Shown here: one piece after another, positions 9,450 to 17,972 of the stretch
How the letters are laid out: the number at the start of each line of letters is the position of its first letter
Position numbering within the stretch: the first letter of the stretch is position 1
Origin: Ectocarpus siliculosus
Lineage: Eukaryota; Sar; Phaeophyceae; Ectocarpales; Ectocarpaceae
DNA: 17,972 bases
Assembly: GCA_000310025.1 (NCBI GenBank)
Contig: FN649736.1
Coordinates: 2,388,077 to 2,406,048, forward strand
Direction of reading: 5' to 3'
The notes under the pieces: model-generated
Database searches by the model: none
What the model was told of the DNA's origin: nothing
What the model saw: only the letters and a program-made list of their open reading frames with translations
Translations under genes and position numbers: made by a program

Positions 9450-10412
9450 ATTTTAAAATTCGGGGGTCGAATGATGTACAAAAATCGCTGAGAGTTGGTA
9501 TCGGGTTTCGAATCTGCGGGACCCCTGCCCGCCTGGATCTTGTGTGTCGTCTGCCTGGCGTGCTTGTTGAATGTTGCACCCAACACCACCTTGGCTTGCT
9601 GGCTCTATCTTGGCCTGTGTCTGGTAATTGATGTACGAATTGGCATGCCCCAGGTGCTCTAATGTCTCTCCCGCAGCCCGCAACAGCACGGGACGCACAG
9701 ACTGCTGTCCGTTGCACTTTTTACCGATGGTGACATGCACCAGCTCTCAATATCCGTATCCAAGGTATCTCCGGATTGCGAGAGGGCGGCAACGTACATC
9801 CCCCTCAAACTCTAGGAAGCTGGTATATTGCCACTGGTGTTGGTGGTGTAACACCCCTGCTATTCTCCGATGCAGACCTGGAGAACTGCGGGCGGTGACA
9901 AATGATTCGAGGTCTCTAACAACCTTCATGTATTTTTCGTGGCACCCACGGAAAAACCTGTGGCTGTTATAGTCTAGATGCTAAGTAACACTTACAACAT
10001 CTTCGCCTAACGTACAACAGCGGAAAACCTTGATCTTGGTTAGAACGGCATTCTTCCATTGTTTCAATGGCGGCGCTGACCGGTACGGATACTTGGTATG
10101 GAACGCCCGTACCGTCGGTGGATTCTGACAAAAAAACACATTTCTGCAGCAGAGGTGGCACCCTCCAATAAGCAGGAACACGACGACTTCGACAAGCGCA
10201 ACAGTACTGAGCATAGCGTTAGCGTTGCCGGTCCAGAGACAAAATGTTCGAAATACTACACGGAACAGTAAGGGAGGAAGGAACAAAGCCGAGAAACCTG
10301 AGGGTGCACGGATACCGACGTCAAGGCGCGCGGAAACGTCCACCCGGGAATCTACATAGAGAGACACACGACCTAGAGGCACAGATTCACACCATCCGCG
10401 GACAACCGCCAG
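9450..10412 (-). pseudogene. Possible decayed reading frame with two in-frame stops
   Basis: One minus-strand frame is open from 10412 to 9450 except for TAG at 9983-9981 and TGA at 9749-9747, giving blocks of about 143, 77 and 98 codons. The first block has a hydrophobic segment (MLSTVALVEVVVFLLIGG). The second starts near HLDYNSHRFFRGCHEKY and ends IRRYLGYGY. The third includes GETLEHLGHANSYINYQ. I recognise no family. A GTAAGT just before the first stop could be a splice donor, but no acceptor keeps the frame, and another frame over 10130-9996 also looks protein-like. It may be chance, a pseudogene, or exons of an unrecognised gene. Confidence 0.25.
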
Positions 10413-11210
10413 TCACGTGGGGAGATTGCCGTTGAAACCTTCAAAAAAAGACATGCGTTCAGATCATGCCTGGTGCCGAAAAACGGCGCGTGCGTCTTGT
10501 TGTTTCGTAGTTTCGACTCTCGCCTCGAGGTCCACCAAAAATTGAACACGAAGGGCTCTCGCGGCACAGGAAACAACAATTTTCCCCCAACATGTAACGA
10601 AGGGGAGCCGCCCGCAAAACTGCTGTCATTCATAAACACAAAAAAGGGGTGGCTAAACTCAGCTCAGAAGGCACGAGTCGGGCTTCAAACACGCTGATTG
10701 GTTCTGGAACGAGTAGCCCAGAGAACTCCGTTTGGAAAACAAACACTCGAGATTTTAACACAACAGTTGGGTGATGGCCGCCCCAGCAAGCATGTAGAAC
10801 CGAGGCCACACGGCCGGTGGTTCACGTCAATACTGCACGAACAAGCCACTTTCTCGTTATAACGCCGTTTTTTCTGCCTGGAACAGAGGATTTACAACCA
10901 GGTGTGTATACACGCGCCAAACAAGACCAGGAGAACACTACAGTAGTAGTGCTGTCTCTTCCTCTCGACCCCTGTGCACGTACGTACTTATGACGGCGGT
11001 GCTTGCTCGACCATGCACATACCGAGCACGAAAACAACGGAGCCGAATGGAGAAAACAAACCCGAACCTCTCCTCACGGTTGGTACGCAACAAACAAACC
11101 AACAACCATCAACCACGAAGCGAAATGTCTTGAACGTAGTCATGCACCACCAAAAAGATGCCGTTGCACTGAATCTCGAGTTGGACATGAGAGAAAGACC
11201 GGTGGTTTAC

Positions 11211-11289
11211 CTTTTTCTTTCGCGGGCCTTTAAACGACCCCCCGCCCACCCCTTGCGATTTCGCCCCCGGGACCTTCGTTGTAAATTTC
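11211..11289 (-). other. Exon-like segment of unknown gene
   Basis: A TATCTATAG acceptor-like site is followed by an open segment reading KFTTKVPGAKSQGVGG and ending FKGPRKKK at an AAG/GTAAAC donor-like site. The content is basic and plausible, but no partner exon could be joined with confidence. Confidence 0.18.
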
Positions 11290-11617
11290 CTATAGATACA
11301 GTTTAAGCGCCCGCCGATGAGCTCACCCCCCGATACAAATACAAACAAGAAACACGCCATACGTCAACCTCGTCCACAACCTGACAACCTTGACCAACAC
11401 GACGGCCAGGTACGATGTACCGTATGGCAAAACAACCAAAAAGCGCAACCCTCAGCCGGGAGAACGACCAACGGCATACCACCGAACGGTTCTTCTTGCA
11501 CCGATATGCTGCCGTCGCGCTTGAGTTGTTGCCATCAACACACAAACGCGCCCGCACACGGCTTTCGTCGACCAGTGCATGCAGGAGGTCGGAATCGCCG
11601 AGACACTCTTTGAACGG

Positions 11618-14600
11618 CTACGACGGACCGAGCTGTATTTCCGCCGCAGCAGAAATGAGCGGGATCTGCTCGGTGACGGACAGCAGAACCGGGGCGGATC
11701 ACCGGGGGGGGCGGAGGAAGGGTGTATGGGATTAATGGAGTGCTACAGTAGATACTTGATACGATCACTTGATTGGTTTGCCTTCGAAATCACCACCTTT
11801 TCCGAAAGAAAACAAACCCACATCTTGTAGCGTGGCTTGCGAAGAGGCAGCCTCTACGTCCCGCGCACTGATGCTGCACTTTCTCACGCCATATCGTCAT
11901 TCTCCAACAGACAAAGTTTCACAACAACAACTCGACGGCCTTCTCACACGTCTCCCTTAGAGTCCCCCCATTACAACGACGCTCTACGCGGCGCGTCTTC
12001 CACAAAAGCACAAAAAAATTGCACAAGCCGATTGTCGGAAAAAACTCACCCCCGTTACAAACAAACAAAAAAAAACGCAAAACCCTGTTGTTCTAGGAAA
12101 AATCACCTGGTTCGCCATCTTCCCCCTCGCCGTTTCCGCCACCGCGTACGCCACCGCCCCTACCAGGCAGTAGAAGGCGAAGTTTGTGACGAACTGCTCG
12201 CCCTCCGGGGCGACGTACCCCGCCGCCGTGCCCAGAAGCCCCAGCACCACGGTCAGGATGTCTACCAAGATCGCCTGCTGGACGTTGAAACGAATGAACC
12301 TGGCGTGCCGTGCCGTGGTGTGGCGTGTGGCGTGTGGTGTGGTGTGGGCCGCCGGCGGAGGGGAGAAAAGGAGGGAAGGGAAGCGGGGGCGTTCGTCAAG
12401 ACGAACCCTTGCGGTGGAACGGCAGTGTTTTGCGAGAATGCGTGCCTATCAAGGTGCTTCCGCGTGGCGCTTAACGTGTCCCTTGATAGTGCCGGTCAAA
12501 CCTCTGGTTATCAATATTAGTCCATTCCTATACTAAAACCTATACAACCCTGTTGCGAAGAGTGCCGGTCAAACCTCTAATTTAGGCACACAAAGGCACC
12601 ATATCGGGACACCTACCGTATGCTATTTTGTATTTGTTTTTCGTGCTGTTCTGTGCGAAGGATTCCAGGTAGCAGCTGTGGTGGTCGTGATGGTAGCACC
12701 TCGACGAACAGCCCCGACCATCACCGTCCACAGTAGTTAGATGTATCGACGATCGCCTCGTTGTACGTGTTTCAAGCCATCCAAGCTTCTTCCATGTTGA
12801 GAGACAAAAACTTCGCCGCCGTGCGCGCCCTAGCGTGCACGAAAACCCCCAACCTACAGTACCTGCAAGGCAGAACAACGGCCATCTTCGACCCGCCTGC
12901 TCCTTGTCGAAGGCCAAACGCTCAACTCTTCCATAATCCCATCAAACGAAATTAATGAGAACCAATAAAAAAACGCTCGCGCAATCGCGAAAAAATCACC
13001 CGGACATGTAATGCCGCGGGGCCGAAACCTGTGTCGAAGGCCAAACGCTCAACTCTTCCATATCACATGAAGCGAAATGTTTTTTTTTGTTTTTTTTTTT
13101 GTTCTTCACTTCAAATCAGCGCTCACAGCACTAGTGCCGTTTATTCCAACCCGTGGTCACACAGAAGAGCCTCTCTCTACCCTCCCCTCCTGCGGTACTT
13201 CGCCTTCAATTTTTTATGCGAGAAGAGTTCAGCACTCTCTTCCCTCTGAATGATCTCGAGTGAATAACTCACCTCGAGGTGTCCTGCCGCCGCACCGAAA
13301 CCTGCAGGATGATGAACATCACCAGGGGCATGAAGGGCACGTTGTCCCAGATGGCCAGCGCTGGCGCGAGGACGCCGTGCACGAGACTCCCCAGCATGGG
13401 CACCGCGTGGAACACGTCGCGACCGCAGTCGAGCCCGTCGAGCATCGGCAGGAGGTACACCTGTGGCGGCCGAGGTCACGGAATTGAGCAAGATTGGGAT
13501 GAGGAGGGTCTGGAGGAGGAGGGCAAGGAGGGGGAGGAAGCGGAGGAGGAGGAGGAGGAGGAGGAGGAGGAGGAGGAGGAGGAGGAGGAGGAGGAGGAGG
13601 AGGACGACGAGGAGGAGGAGGAGTAAGCCGGTGTGCTTGAGAGCATCCTACTAGCCTTGGCGTCGGTAGTGTTGGTGTACGTACTGACACCAACAACAAC
13701 GTAATCTTAACCCCCAAGTCCACGCAATGCCACCACGCGATTGTACGAGCTCTACCATGACGATCGAGGGTAAAACAGCATAAATTTATGTGCTGACACT
13801 GAACCCCTCGCACATGCACAGTCCGGAACCCATCTGCGACGACCCCCCCCCCAAGAAGTGAAAGCTCATCGCCCTCTGCTGTCTCGTTCACATGATTACA
13901 CGGGTAGCCCTCGCCCGCAAGAACTTGTCAGCTACGATCTTCATGCTCAACACTACAGCTGTATCGATTATAAGAACTTACGTACCGTTTGCGAACCCTG
14001 TTAAGAACCCGTCTACATTAAAGGCGACATAGCGGCCATTTGTATCCCACAAGAGGAACTGAGAACCTCCGCCTTTGGTCAAAACTAGAGGTTCTTGAAC
14101 GCGGGCGCTATCTGTGTTAAAAGTGCACTTGTGTGGCAAGCACTCAGGATAGAGGGGATTTGGGAACTCCACTCTACAGCGATGTATTGACTCAATCGAA
14201 TAGCGGCGGACTCCCAGACGATGTCGCATCTCCTGCTTTAGCTACGACTTGTTCTGCAGGGGCATACAAAAGTTCACAACGATAGGAAAGAGCGTGAAGT
14301 AGATCGGTGGGGGGGGTTCTGCGCATGGGAGGAGATTGAATCGGTTAAATAGCAAGCACATGCGCAATTCGCGCGCCCCCCCCACGGTCTTGCATAGCTA
14401 AAAAGCGTAGCCATAGCCCCTCGATGATGTCCTCTACAAAGCTCTGGAAGATTTAGATATCGGTATGCTAGGGGTGGATGGCAGTATCCACTCAGTCGGC
14501 CATGTCACAATCACAACGCCCCGCACAAGCCTGTAGCGAAACTCCGCCAACGTCGTTTTTCGAAGACTCGGAAAGAAGGGGGACGGCAGTTGGTAGGGGT

Positions 14601-15862
14601 ACCGGCTCTAGATATCTCGTGAGCATTCCACACCCGCTTCTTCCATTAGACGGTGAGCAACAACACTGCCGTCTCTTGTCACAGCAAGACCCTCTACAAG
14701 TACACTACATATTTATTGTGTTTCCTGTGTACTTGCAACCCTTGTGCCGCAAGATCGTGCGGAGTTGGATTGCAGTGGACGCCTTCAAAGCGCAGGCAGG
14801 GATCCAAATATCTTGCTGTCTATCTTGTAGTCTACAGCTGTTCCGCTGCAGCTTGTATGCAACCTAACATACATAGAGACTTTTCAAGAAAATAAGCTCA
14901 TCCGAAAAAAAAGAAATCGGAATTGAGACACATCAGGTCAGCGGTGGATCCTACACTACAGAACTGTAGTCTACGCTCATCGGCGGTGGCGGCGACGAAA
15001 TAATGAAAAAATGAAAAAATGAACCAAAATCGGGCAGCGCGGTATGTATCTAGCGCGCCGCGTAGTGCTGCTGTTGTGGACAACGCTGATGGTGACTTTT
15101 GTCATCACCACTCCCACAGAGAATACTCGCCGTGATTCTGCGAAAGTGTCACCGGGAGGCAATACGCATTGCCTCTGCCGGCGTCGGGGGTGATGATTCG
15201 GTACATGTAGAAGATGTGGTACAGACAGACAGCAGTGCTGTTCTCCGGGCGTGTGGGTGTACGCTGAAGTGGTGCGTGCTCCGTAGGATCGCACTACGTA
15301 TAATAATTATTTACTGCACTTTGTACACGCCCTACACCTCCACAGCAAGCGAACTCACCACCGTCCCCAAAGCTCTGTTCCGCACGGACTCCCCCTTCCC
15401 CCCTCCCTGCCCCGACGCCTTCATGCTCAGCAGCGTCGTCGCAGTCGCCGCCGCCGTTCCCCTCCGCCGTCTAGACACCGCCTCCGCTGCCCCCCGCCTG
15501 AGGCGGTGTGACGACGACGATCGCGGCAACGAACGCCACCATCCCGTTGAGGAACTACAGAACGCGAGCGTAGCTGCTGTTGGTCGCAACAAGGAGGAAA
15601 AAAAGCCGGCCCGGTTCCCTCTGCTGCTGCTGCAGCAGTACGGGAGAGCAGCAGCAGCAGTGGCCACAGTCATCCTGCTGCTGCTGCTGCTGCTGCTGTG
15701 GACGGCAGCAGAAGCACGCGGTACGCCACGCAAGAGCAATCGGGATGATGATGATGATGCGTTGTTGTTGTTGTTGTTGACGTGGAAGGCTCTCGCCTGC
15801 CCCTCGCGGGCTGCAAGAACGGCCGCTGCAGCGGTCGCTGCATGGATCTTCGGGACGTACAT
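11618..15862 (-). CDS. TIC20-like: Tic20-family plastid inner-envelope protein translocase, complete
   Basis: Tic20 is a polytopic component of the protein import machinery of the innermost plastid envelope. Four exons: 15862-15359, 13460-13273, 12299-12107, 11665-11618 (TAG stop 11620-11618); phases are consistent and total 310 residues. Residues 1-168 are a presequence rich in Ser, Arg and Ala. A weakly hydrophobic Ala stretch precedes ARA/F at 23-26, matching the Phe-at-+1 rule of heterokont plastid signals. Exon 2 carries YLLPMLDGL, then LAPALAIWDNVPF and a hydrophobic span ending in VRRQDTS. Exon 3 carries FIRFNVQQAILVDIL and a last membrane segment ending ARGKMANQ. Exon 4 adds IPLISAAAE, the usual end of the family. 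These are standard Tic20 hallmarks and the predicted four membrane helices fit. An in-frame TAG lies just upstream of ATG 15862, supporting that start, although ATG 15673 (residue 64) is an alternative. Donor TCGAG/GTGAGT ends exon 2. Introns are 1898, 973 and 441 nt. It diverges from SYF1. Confidence 0.92.
12488..12578. repeat. 18-bp direct repeat in Tic20 intron 2
   Basis: AGTGCCGGTCAAACCTCT occurs at 12488-12505 and again, identical, at 12561-12578. Confidence 0.95.
12905..13062. repeat. 31-bp direct repeat in Tic20 intron 2
   Basis: The block from TGTCGAAGGCCAAACG to CTCTTCCATA occurs at 12905-12935 and 13032-13062 with no mismatch. Similarity fades over the following ~16 nt (ATCAAACGAAAT versus ATGAAGCGAAAT). 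The spacing is 127 bp. It looks like a local duplication or the ends of a small decayed element. Confidence 0.93.
13501..13623. repeat. (GGA)n / (TCC)n microsatellite before a Tic20 splice acceptor
   Basis: Twenty-one perfect GGA units run from 13542 to 13604 with GGA-rich flanks. On the gene strand it is a long TCC tract ending about 40 nt before the exon 2 acceptor (CCACAG at 13466-13461). The poly-Glu, poly-Arg and poly-Pro frames over it are artefacts of the repeat. Confidence 0.95.
13982..14232 (-). other. Exon-like open segment of unknown origin inside Tic20 intron 1
   Basis: A TAAAGCAG acceptor-like site is followed by 83 open codons and an AC/GTAAGT donor-like site. The peptide looks protein-like: ESIHRCRVEFPNPLYPECLP, then QEPLVLTKGGGSQFLLWD and FNVDGFLTGFANGT. 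I do not recognise a family. It is not needed by Tic20, whose exons 1 and 2 join directly. It could be part of a nested gene, a transposon fragment or a pseudo-exon. Confidence 0.3.
15621..15775 (-). repeat. Coding trinucleotide tracts in the Tic20 presequence
   Basis: CTG runs at 15621-15633 and 15675-15698, a GAT run near 15744-15758 and a GTT run near 15762-15779 encode Ser and Asn homopolymers (six Asn, five to seven Ser) in residues 29-84 of the Tic20 precursor. They lie between the ARA/F junction and the membrane domain. Confidence 0.88.
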
Positions 15863-16754
15863 AGTGCGCAGGCTCTGCTGCAGCTACGCAGCTCTAGCGC
15901 GCTACTCGAGTACGCAACAGCAGTAGGCAGAGCTGAGATTCTGCACCAAGCCCCCTAGCTGTGTTCGGCACAACGATAAACGAATGTCAACACGAGGCCG
16001 AAATAAATGCAGAGCGTCGTCGTTGCATCCACCCACGGTTCCTGGAAGAAAATCCTTGGGCGTTCAAGGCACACCAGCACCAATATATCTACTGGAGGTG
16101 GTAGTGGGCGTGCGCGGGCCCGTGAGTATGGTCCTGGGCAGGGGAAGGTGCCAGCTCTGCCTGCTGCTGCTGTCTGATTTCGAAAAGTGGTGGGGGGCTC
16201 GCGATTTGTATCTTCTTAGTTTCACCGCATGCTTGCCAAAATATCCTCTGTGTTTCCCCCCCTCGACAGTCCAGGCCAAGGCCGAGCTCAGAGAAAGGTC
16301 GACCTGCGTGCCCTTATCTCTGTCTTCGCCCCCGACGACAACATCGCCAACAGTAGCTCCTCTGTTGCAACGCACAAGGCTCGGTTACTGCTTCCCATAG
16401 GATCGTGAGGCGCTTGGTTGGAGTGCCTGCGTTTTGTGTTGTGTCTCAACAATCCACACTCGAGGAGCGGCGGACAACGGCCAAGCAAGGCTGTGTGCTA
16501 AACGAGAGCGTTGCAACGGCGGCGCGGCCATAGACAGGGGGAAGATTTGGCGTATGCGTGGAGGAGGACCGGCTCATCTATCGCGAGGCACCAAGCTGGG
16601 CTAGAGTTTGTCGAGCGCATTTTTGTTGGAAGGCAGAGGAACGCGGCGGTGGCTGCTTTCCCCAGGGGCAAGACCAGCAGGCCTACCTGCACTCTCCCGG
16701 CGAGGATAGCAGCTCGCGCGTGTAGCCCTTAGAGCAAGATACACAAGCCGGCAA
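15863..16754. promoter_or_regulatory. Divergent Tic20 / SYF1 promoter region
   Basis: The 892-bp gap between two divergent start codons should hold both promoters and 5' UTRs. I see no clear TATA box or shared element. A 138-codon plus-strand frame (15984-16400) and shorter ones exist but lack coding character. Confidence 0.5.
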
Positions 16755-17972
16755 ATGGCATCCTCTTCTGCCCCGCCGGCCTCCTCCTTGGGCCAGGACA
16801 TCAAAGAGTTCTTGGAGAACGAGAAGGACATCGAGTTCGAGGAGGAGATCTCTCGCAACCCCTACCGGCTCAAGTCCTGGTGGAGGTACCTGCTGGCCAA
16901 GGAGGGCGCTAAGCGCAAGACGCGCAACATCATCCACGAGCGGGCGCTCAAGTTTCTCCCCAACAGGTAAGCGGCGAGTATGGTGGGAGATGGCGTGTGT
17001 CCTGTCTGGGTTTTTGTGTACGCTTACGGTATGTTTGTGTTTTGTTGTCTATACAAACATCGAGCTGCGAGGCAGGGTCTTTGGGGGGGCACTGCTGTAA
17101 GAGTTTGGCACCCAGGTCGTGGGGGTGACTTTGGACTCTCCCTCTGCCGTAGCCTATCGAGCGCCCATCGCCGCATCAGCGTTGGTAGTAAACCTACTCG
17201 GGAAGCTTGCTTAGGACGTGCGAAGGAATACGTTTAAGCTGCAAAATAGTAGATAGTGTTCCTGGTGCTTTTCGGTCTCTCAACGACAGGAAGGCGGTTT
17301 TGGTTGAGACGTAACCTACACCCTGTTGAGCTTCTTGTGCTTGTGCTTAGTCCTCATCTCTCATATCGCAGCAGTTTACTTGCACTGCTGTAGTGCCCCC
17401 TGTTGCTACGATGGTGCACTGAGGTGCGTACACGGATACGGCTCATAATTCGCTGCAGCATGCCCGTTCAGAGGAACGGCACCACCGGCGCACACCTCTT
17501 CGAAGTGCATCCTACGTGTTGGTTGATGAATGTGGCCAGTTCATCATGCGACATACTCTTACGTTGACGCGTCCAAACCCTGGTATCCGTAGCAAAACAT
17601 CAAAACATGCACCAGGCCTTCGGTTGCCCATTGTGTCATTTACGGTGTTGGATGTGAAGCGGGATTCGCCCGCAGACGAAGTCGCGGACAAACCGTTACA
17701 TCTTTCATCAGCTGCGTTCTCTCCCCCCGCAAGCACTCATTTTACGCCCACCCGCCGCGCGTTGTGCGCGCGCGCGAACGATCTTGGTTGGCCGCAAGCA
17801 GCTACAAGCTTTGGAACCAGTACCTGCGTGAGAGGAGAGCGGCGGTAGAGGGGAAATGCATCACAGACCCAGCGTGCCAGATCGTGGTCAATGCCCACGA
17901 GCGAGCGCTGGTAAGAGAGGGCGTGTGTGGGGGGGGGGGGGGGGGGAAGGGAAGAGACCCGCCCCTACCTTT
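16755..17972 (+). CDS. SYF1/XAB2-like: Pre-mRNA-splicing factor SYF1 / XAB2, 5' two exons only
   Basis: SYF1 (XAB2 in animals) is a HAT-repeat scaffold of the NineTeen complex used in spliceosome activation; the animal protein also acts in transcription-coupled repair. Exon 1 is 16755-16966 (donor CAG/GTAAGC) and exon 2 is 17802-17910 (acceptor AAGCAG/CTAC, donor CTG/GTAAGA). Joined, they give 107 residues; the rest lies to the right. After a Ser/Ala-rich start, residues about 15-35 are acidic (EFLENEKDIEFEEEI). The first HAT units then follow: NPYRLKSWWRYLLAKEG, RNIIHERALKFLP, SYKLWNQYLRERRA, and KCITDPACQIVVNAHERAL. The Trp/Tyr spacing, the ERAL-x-x-LP-x-S-x-x-LW junction and the TDPA segment match SYF1/XAB2 specifically rather than other HAT proteins such as CRNKL1. 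The junction codon AGC (Ser) is split over the intron. The start context is caaATGG. The window ends in intron 2. Confidence 0.92.
16967..17801 (+). other. SYF1 intron 1
   Basis: An 835-nt intron with donor GTAAGC and acceptor AAGCAG. It contains no exon-like segment or repeat that I can identify; a minus-strand and a plus-strand frame of about 75-110 codons near 17515-17850 partly overlap SYF1 exon 2 and are shadows. Confidence 0.8.
17927..17946. repeat. Poly-G run near window edge
   Basis: About twenty consecutive G residues begin SYF1 intron 2. Such runs are prone to sequencing length error. Confidence 0.85.

Larger units (their letters stand above)
9252..11617. other. Intergenic region between Tic20 3' end and CAF-1 start
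   Basis: This 2.4-kb stretch should hold the Tic20 3' UTR at its right side and the CAF-1 promoter at its left. A CACGTG palindrome lies at 9301-9306, about 50 nt upstream of the CAF-1 ATG. Two doubtful coding traces on the minus strand are listed separately (10412-9450 and 11289-11211). No complete gene can be supported on either strand. Confidence 0.6.
13461..15358 (-). other. Tic20 intron 1 (1.9 kb) with an exon-like insert
   Basis: Donor GTG/GTGAGT and acceptor CCACAG/GTGTAC join RNRALGTV to VYLLPMLDG, exactly as expected for Tic20, so no exon is missing. The interior holds the TCC microsatellite, an exon-like frame at 14232-13982, and a short open stretch near 14690-14600 on the minus strand (LAVTRDGSVVAHRLMEEAG). 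The rest shows nothing recognisable. Confidence 0.7.

Noticed and set aside
9500-9525. TTCGAA with flanking complementary bases, reminiscent of a tRNA T-arm
   Set aside because: The flanks do not form the 5-bp T stem and no acceptor, D or anticodon arms are present.
13279-13626. Plus-strand poly-Glu frame and minus-strand poly-Pro frame
   Set aside because: They are produced by the (GGA)n microsatellite; the Tic20 exon ends at a clean acceptor before it.
15099-15926. 275-codon plus-strand frame
   Set aside because: It is antisense to Tic20 exon 1 and consists of Leu/Ala/Arg runs generated by the CTG tracts.
15984-16400. 138-codon plus-strand frame upstream of SYF1
   Set aside because: It has no recognisable content, lies in the divergent promoter region, and its stop and start do not connect to SYF1 exon 1.

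Overview
This is an intron-rich nuclear fragment from a photosynthetic eukaryote, most likely a heterokont (stramenopile) alga and probably a brown alga. The evidence is spliced genes with mostly GT-AG introns of 0.1-1.9 kb, abundant simple repeats, and a plastid-import gene (Tic20) whose presequence has an Ala-Arg-Ala/Phe junction like the signal/transit boundary of complex red-lineage plastids. The lineage is an inference; no marker gene settles it. There are no bacterial operons, mobile gene cassettes, CRISPR arrays or RNA genes that I can support.

Three genes can be assembled exon by exon, with splice phases that agree at every junction. (1) Minus strand, 9251 leftwards past position 1: the large subunit of chromatin assembly factor 1 (CAF-1 p150 / FAS1 family), 13 exons and about 1050 codons in the window. 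It has a canonical PCNA-binding PIP box near the N-terminus, a long low-complexity region, a KER-type charged helix, a second PIP-like motif and the start of the acidic ED domain; the C-terminus lies off the left edge. (2) Minus strand, 15862 to 11618: a complete four-exon Tic20-family protein translocase of the inner plastid envelope, 310 residues. (3) Plus strand, from 16755 past the right edge: the first two exons of SYF1/XAB2, a HAT-repeat splicing factor. Tic20 and SYF1 are divergent across about 0.9 kb. Tic20 and CAF-1 are tandem across about 2.4 kb that holds only doubtful coding remnants.

The most unusual structure is in the CAF-1 introns. A short repeat of about 55 bp occurs five times in three introns, always in the first ~230 nt after the 5' splice site and twice as a pair. 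It carries a CCAAT-type box and, in four of five copies, a short inverted repeat. Several other introns have simple repeats (TGTC, CCTG, TCC on the sense strand) in or near the polypyrimidine tract before the 3' splice site. The genes are ordinary housekeeping genes; I see no evidence for a new multi-gene system.
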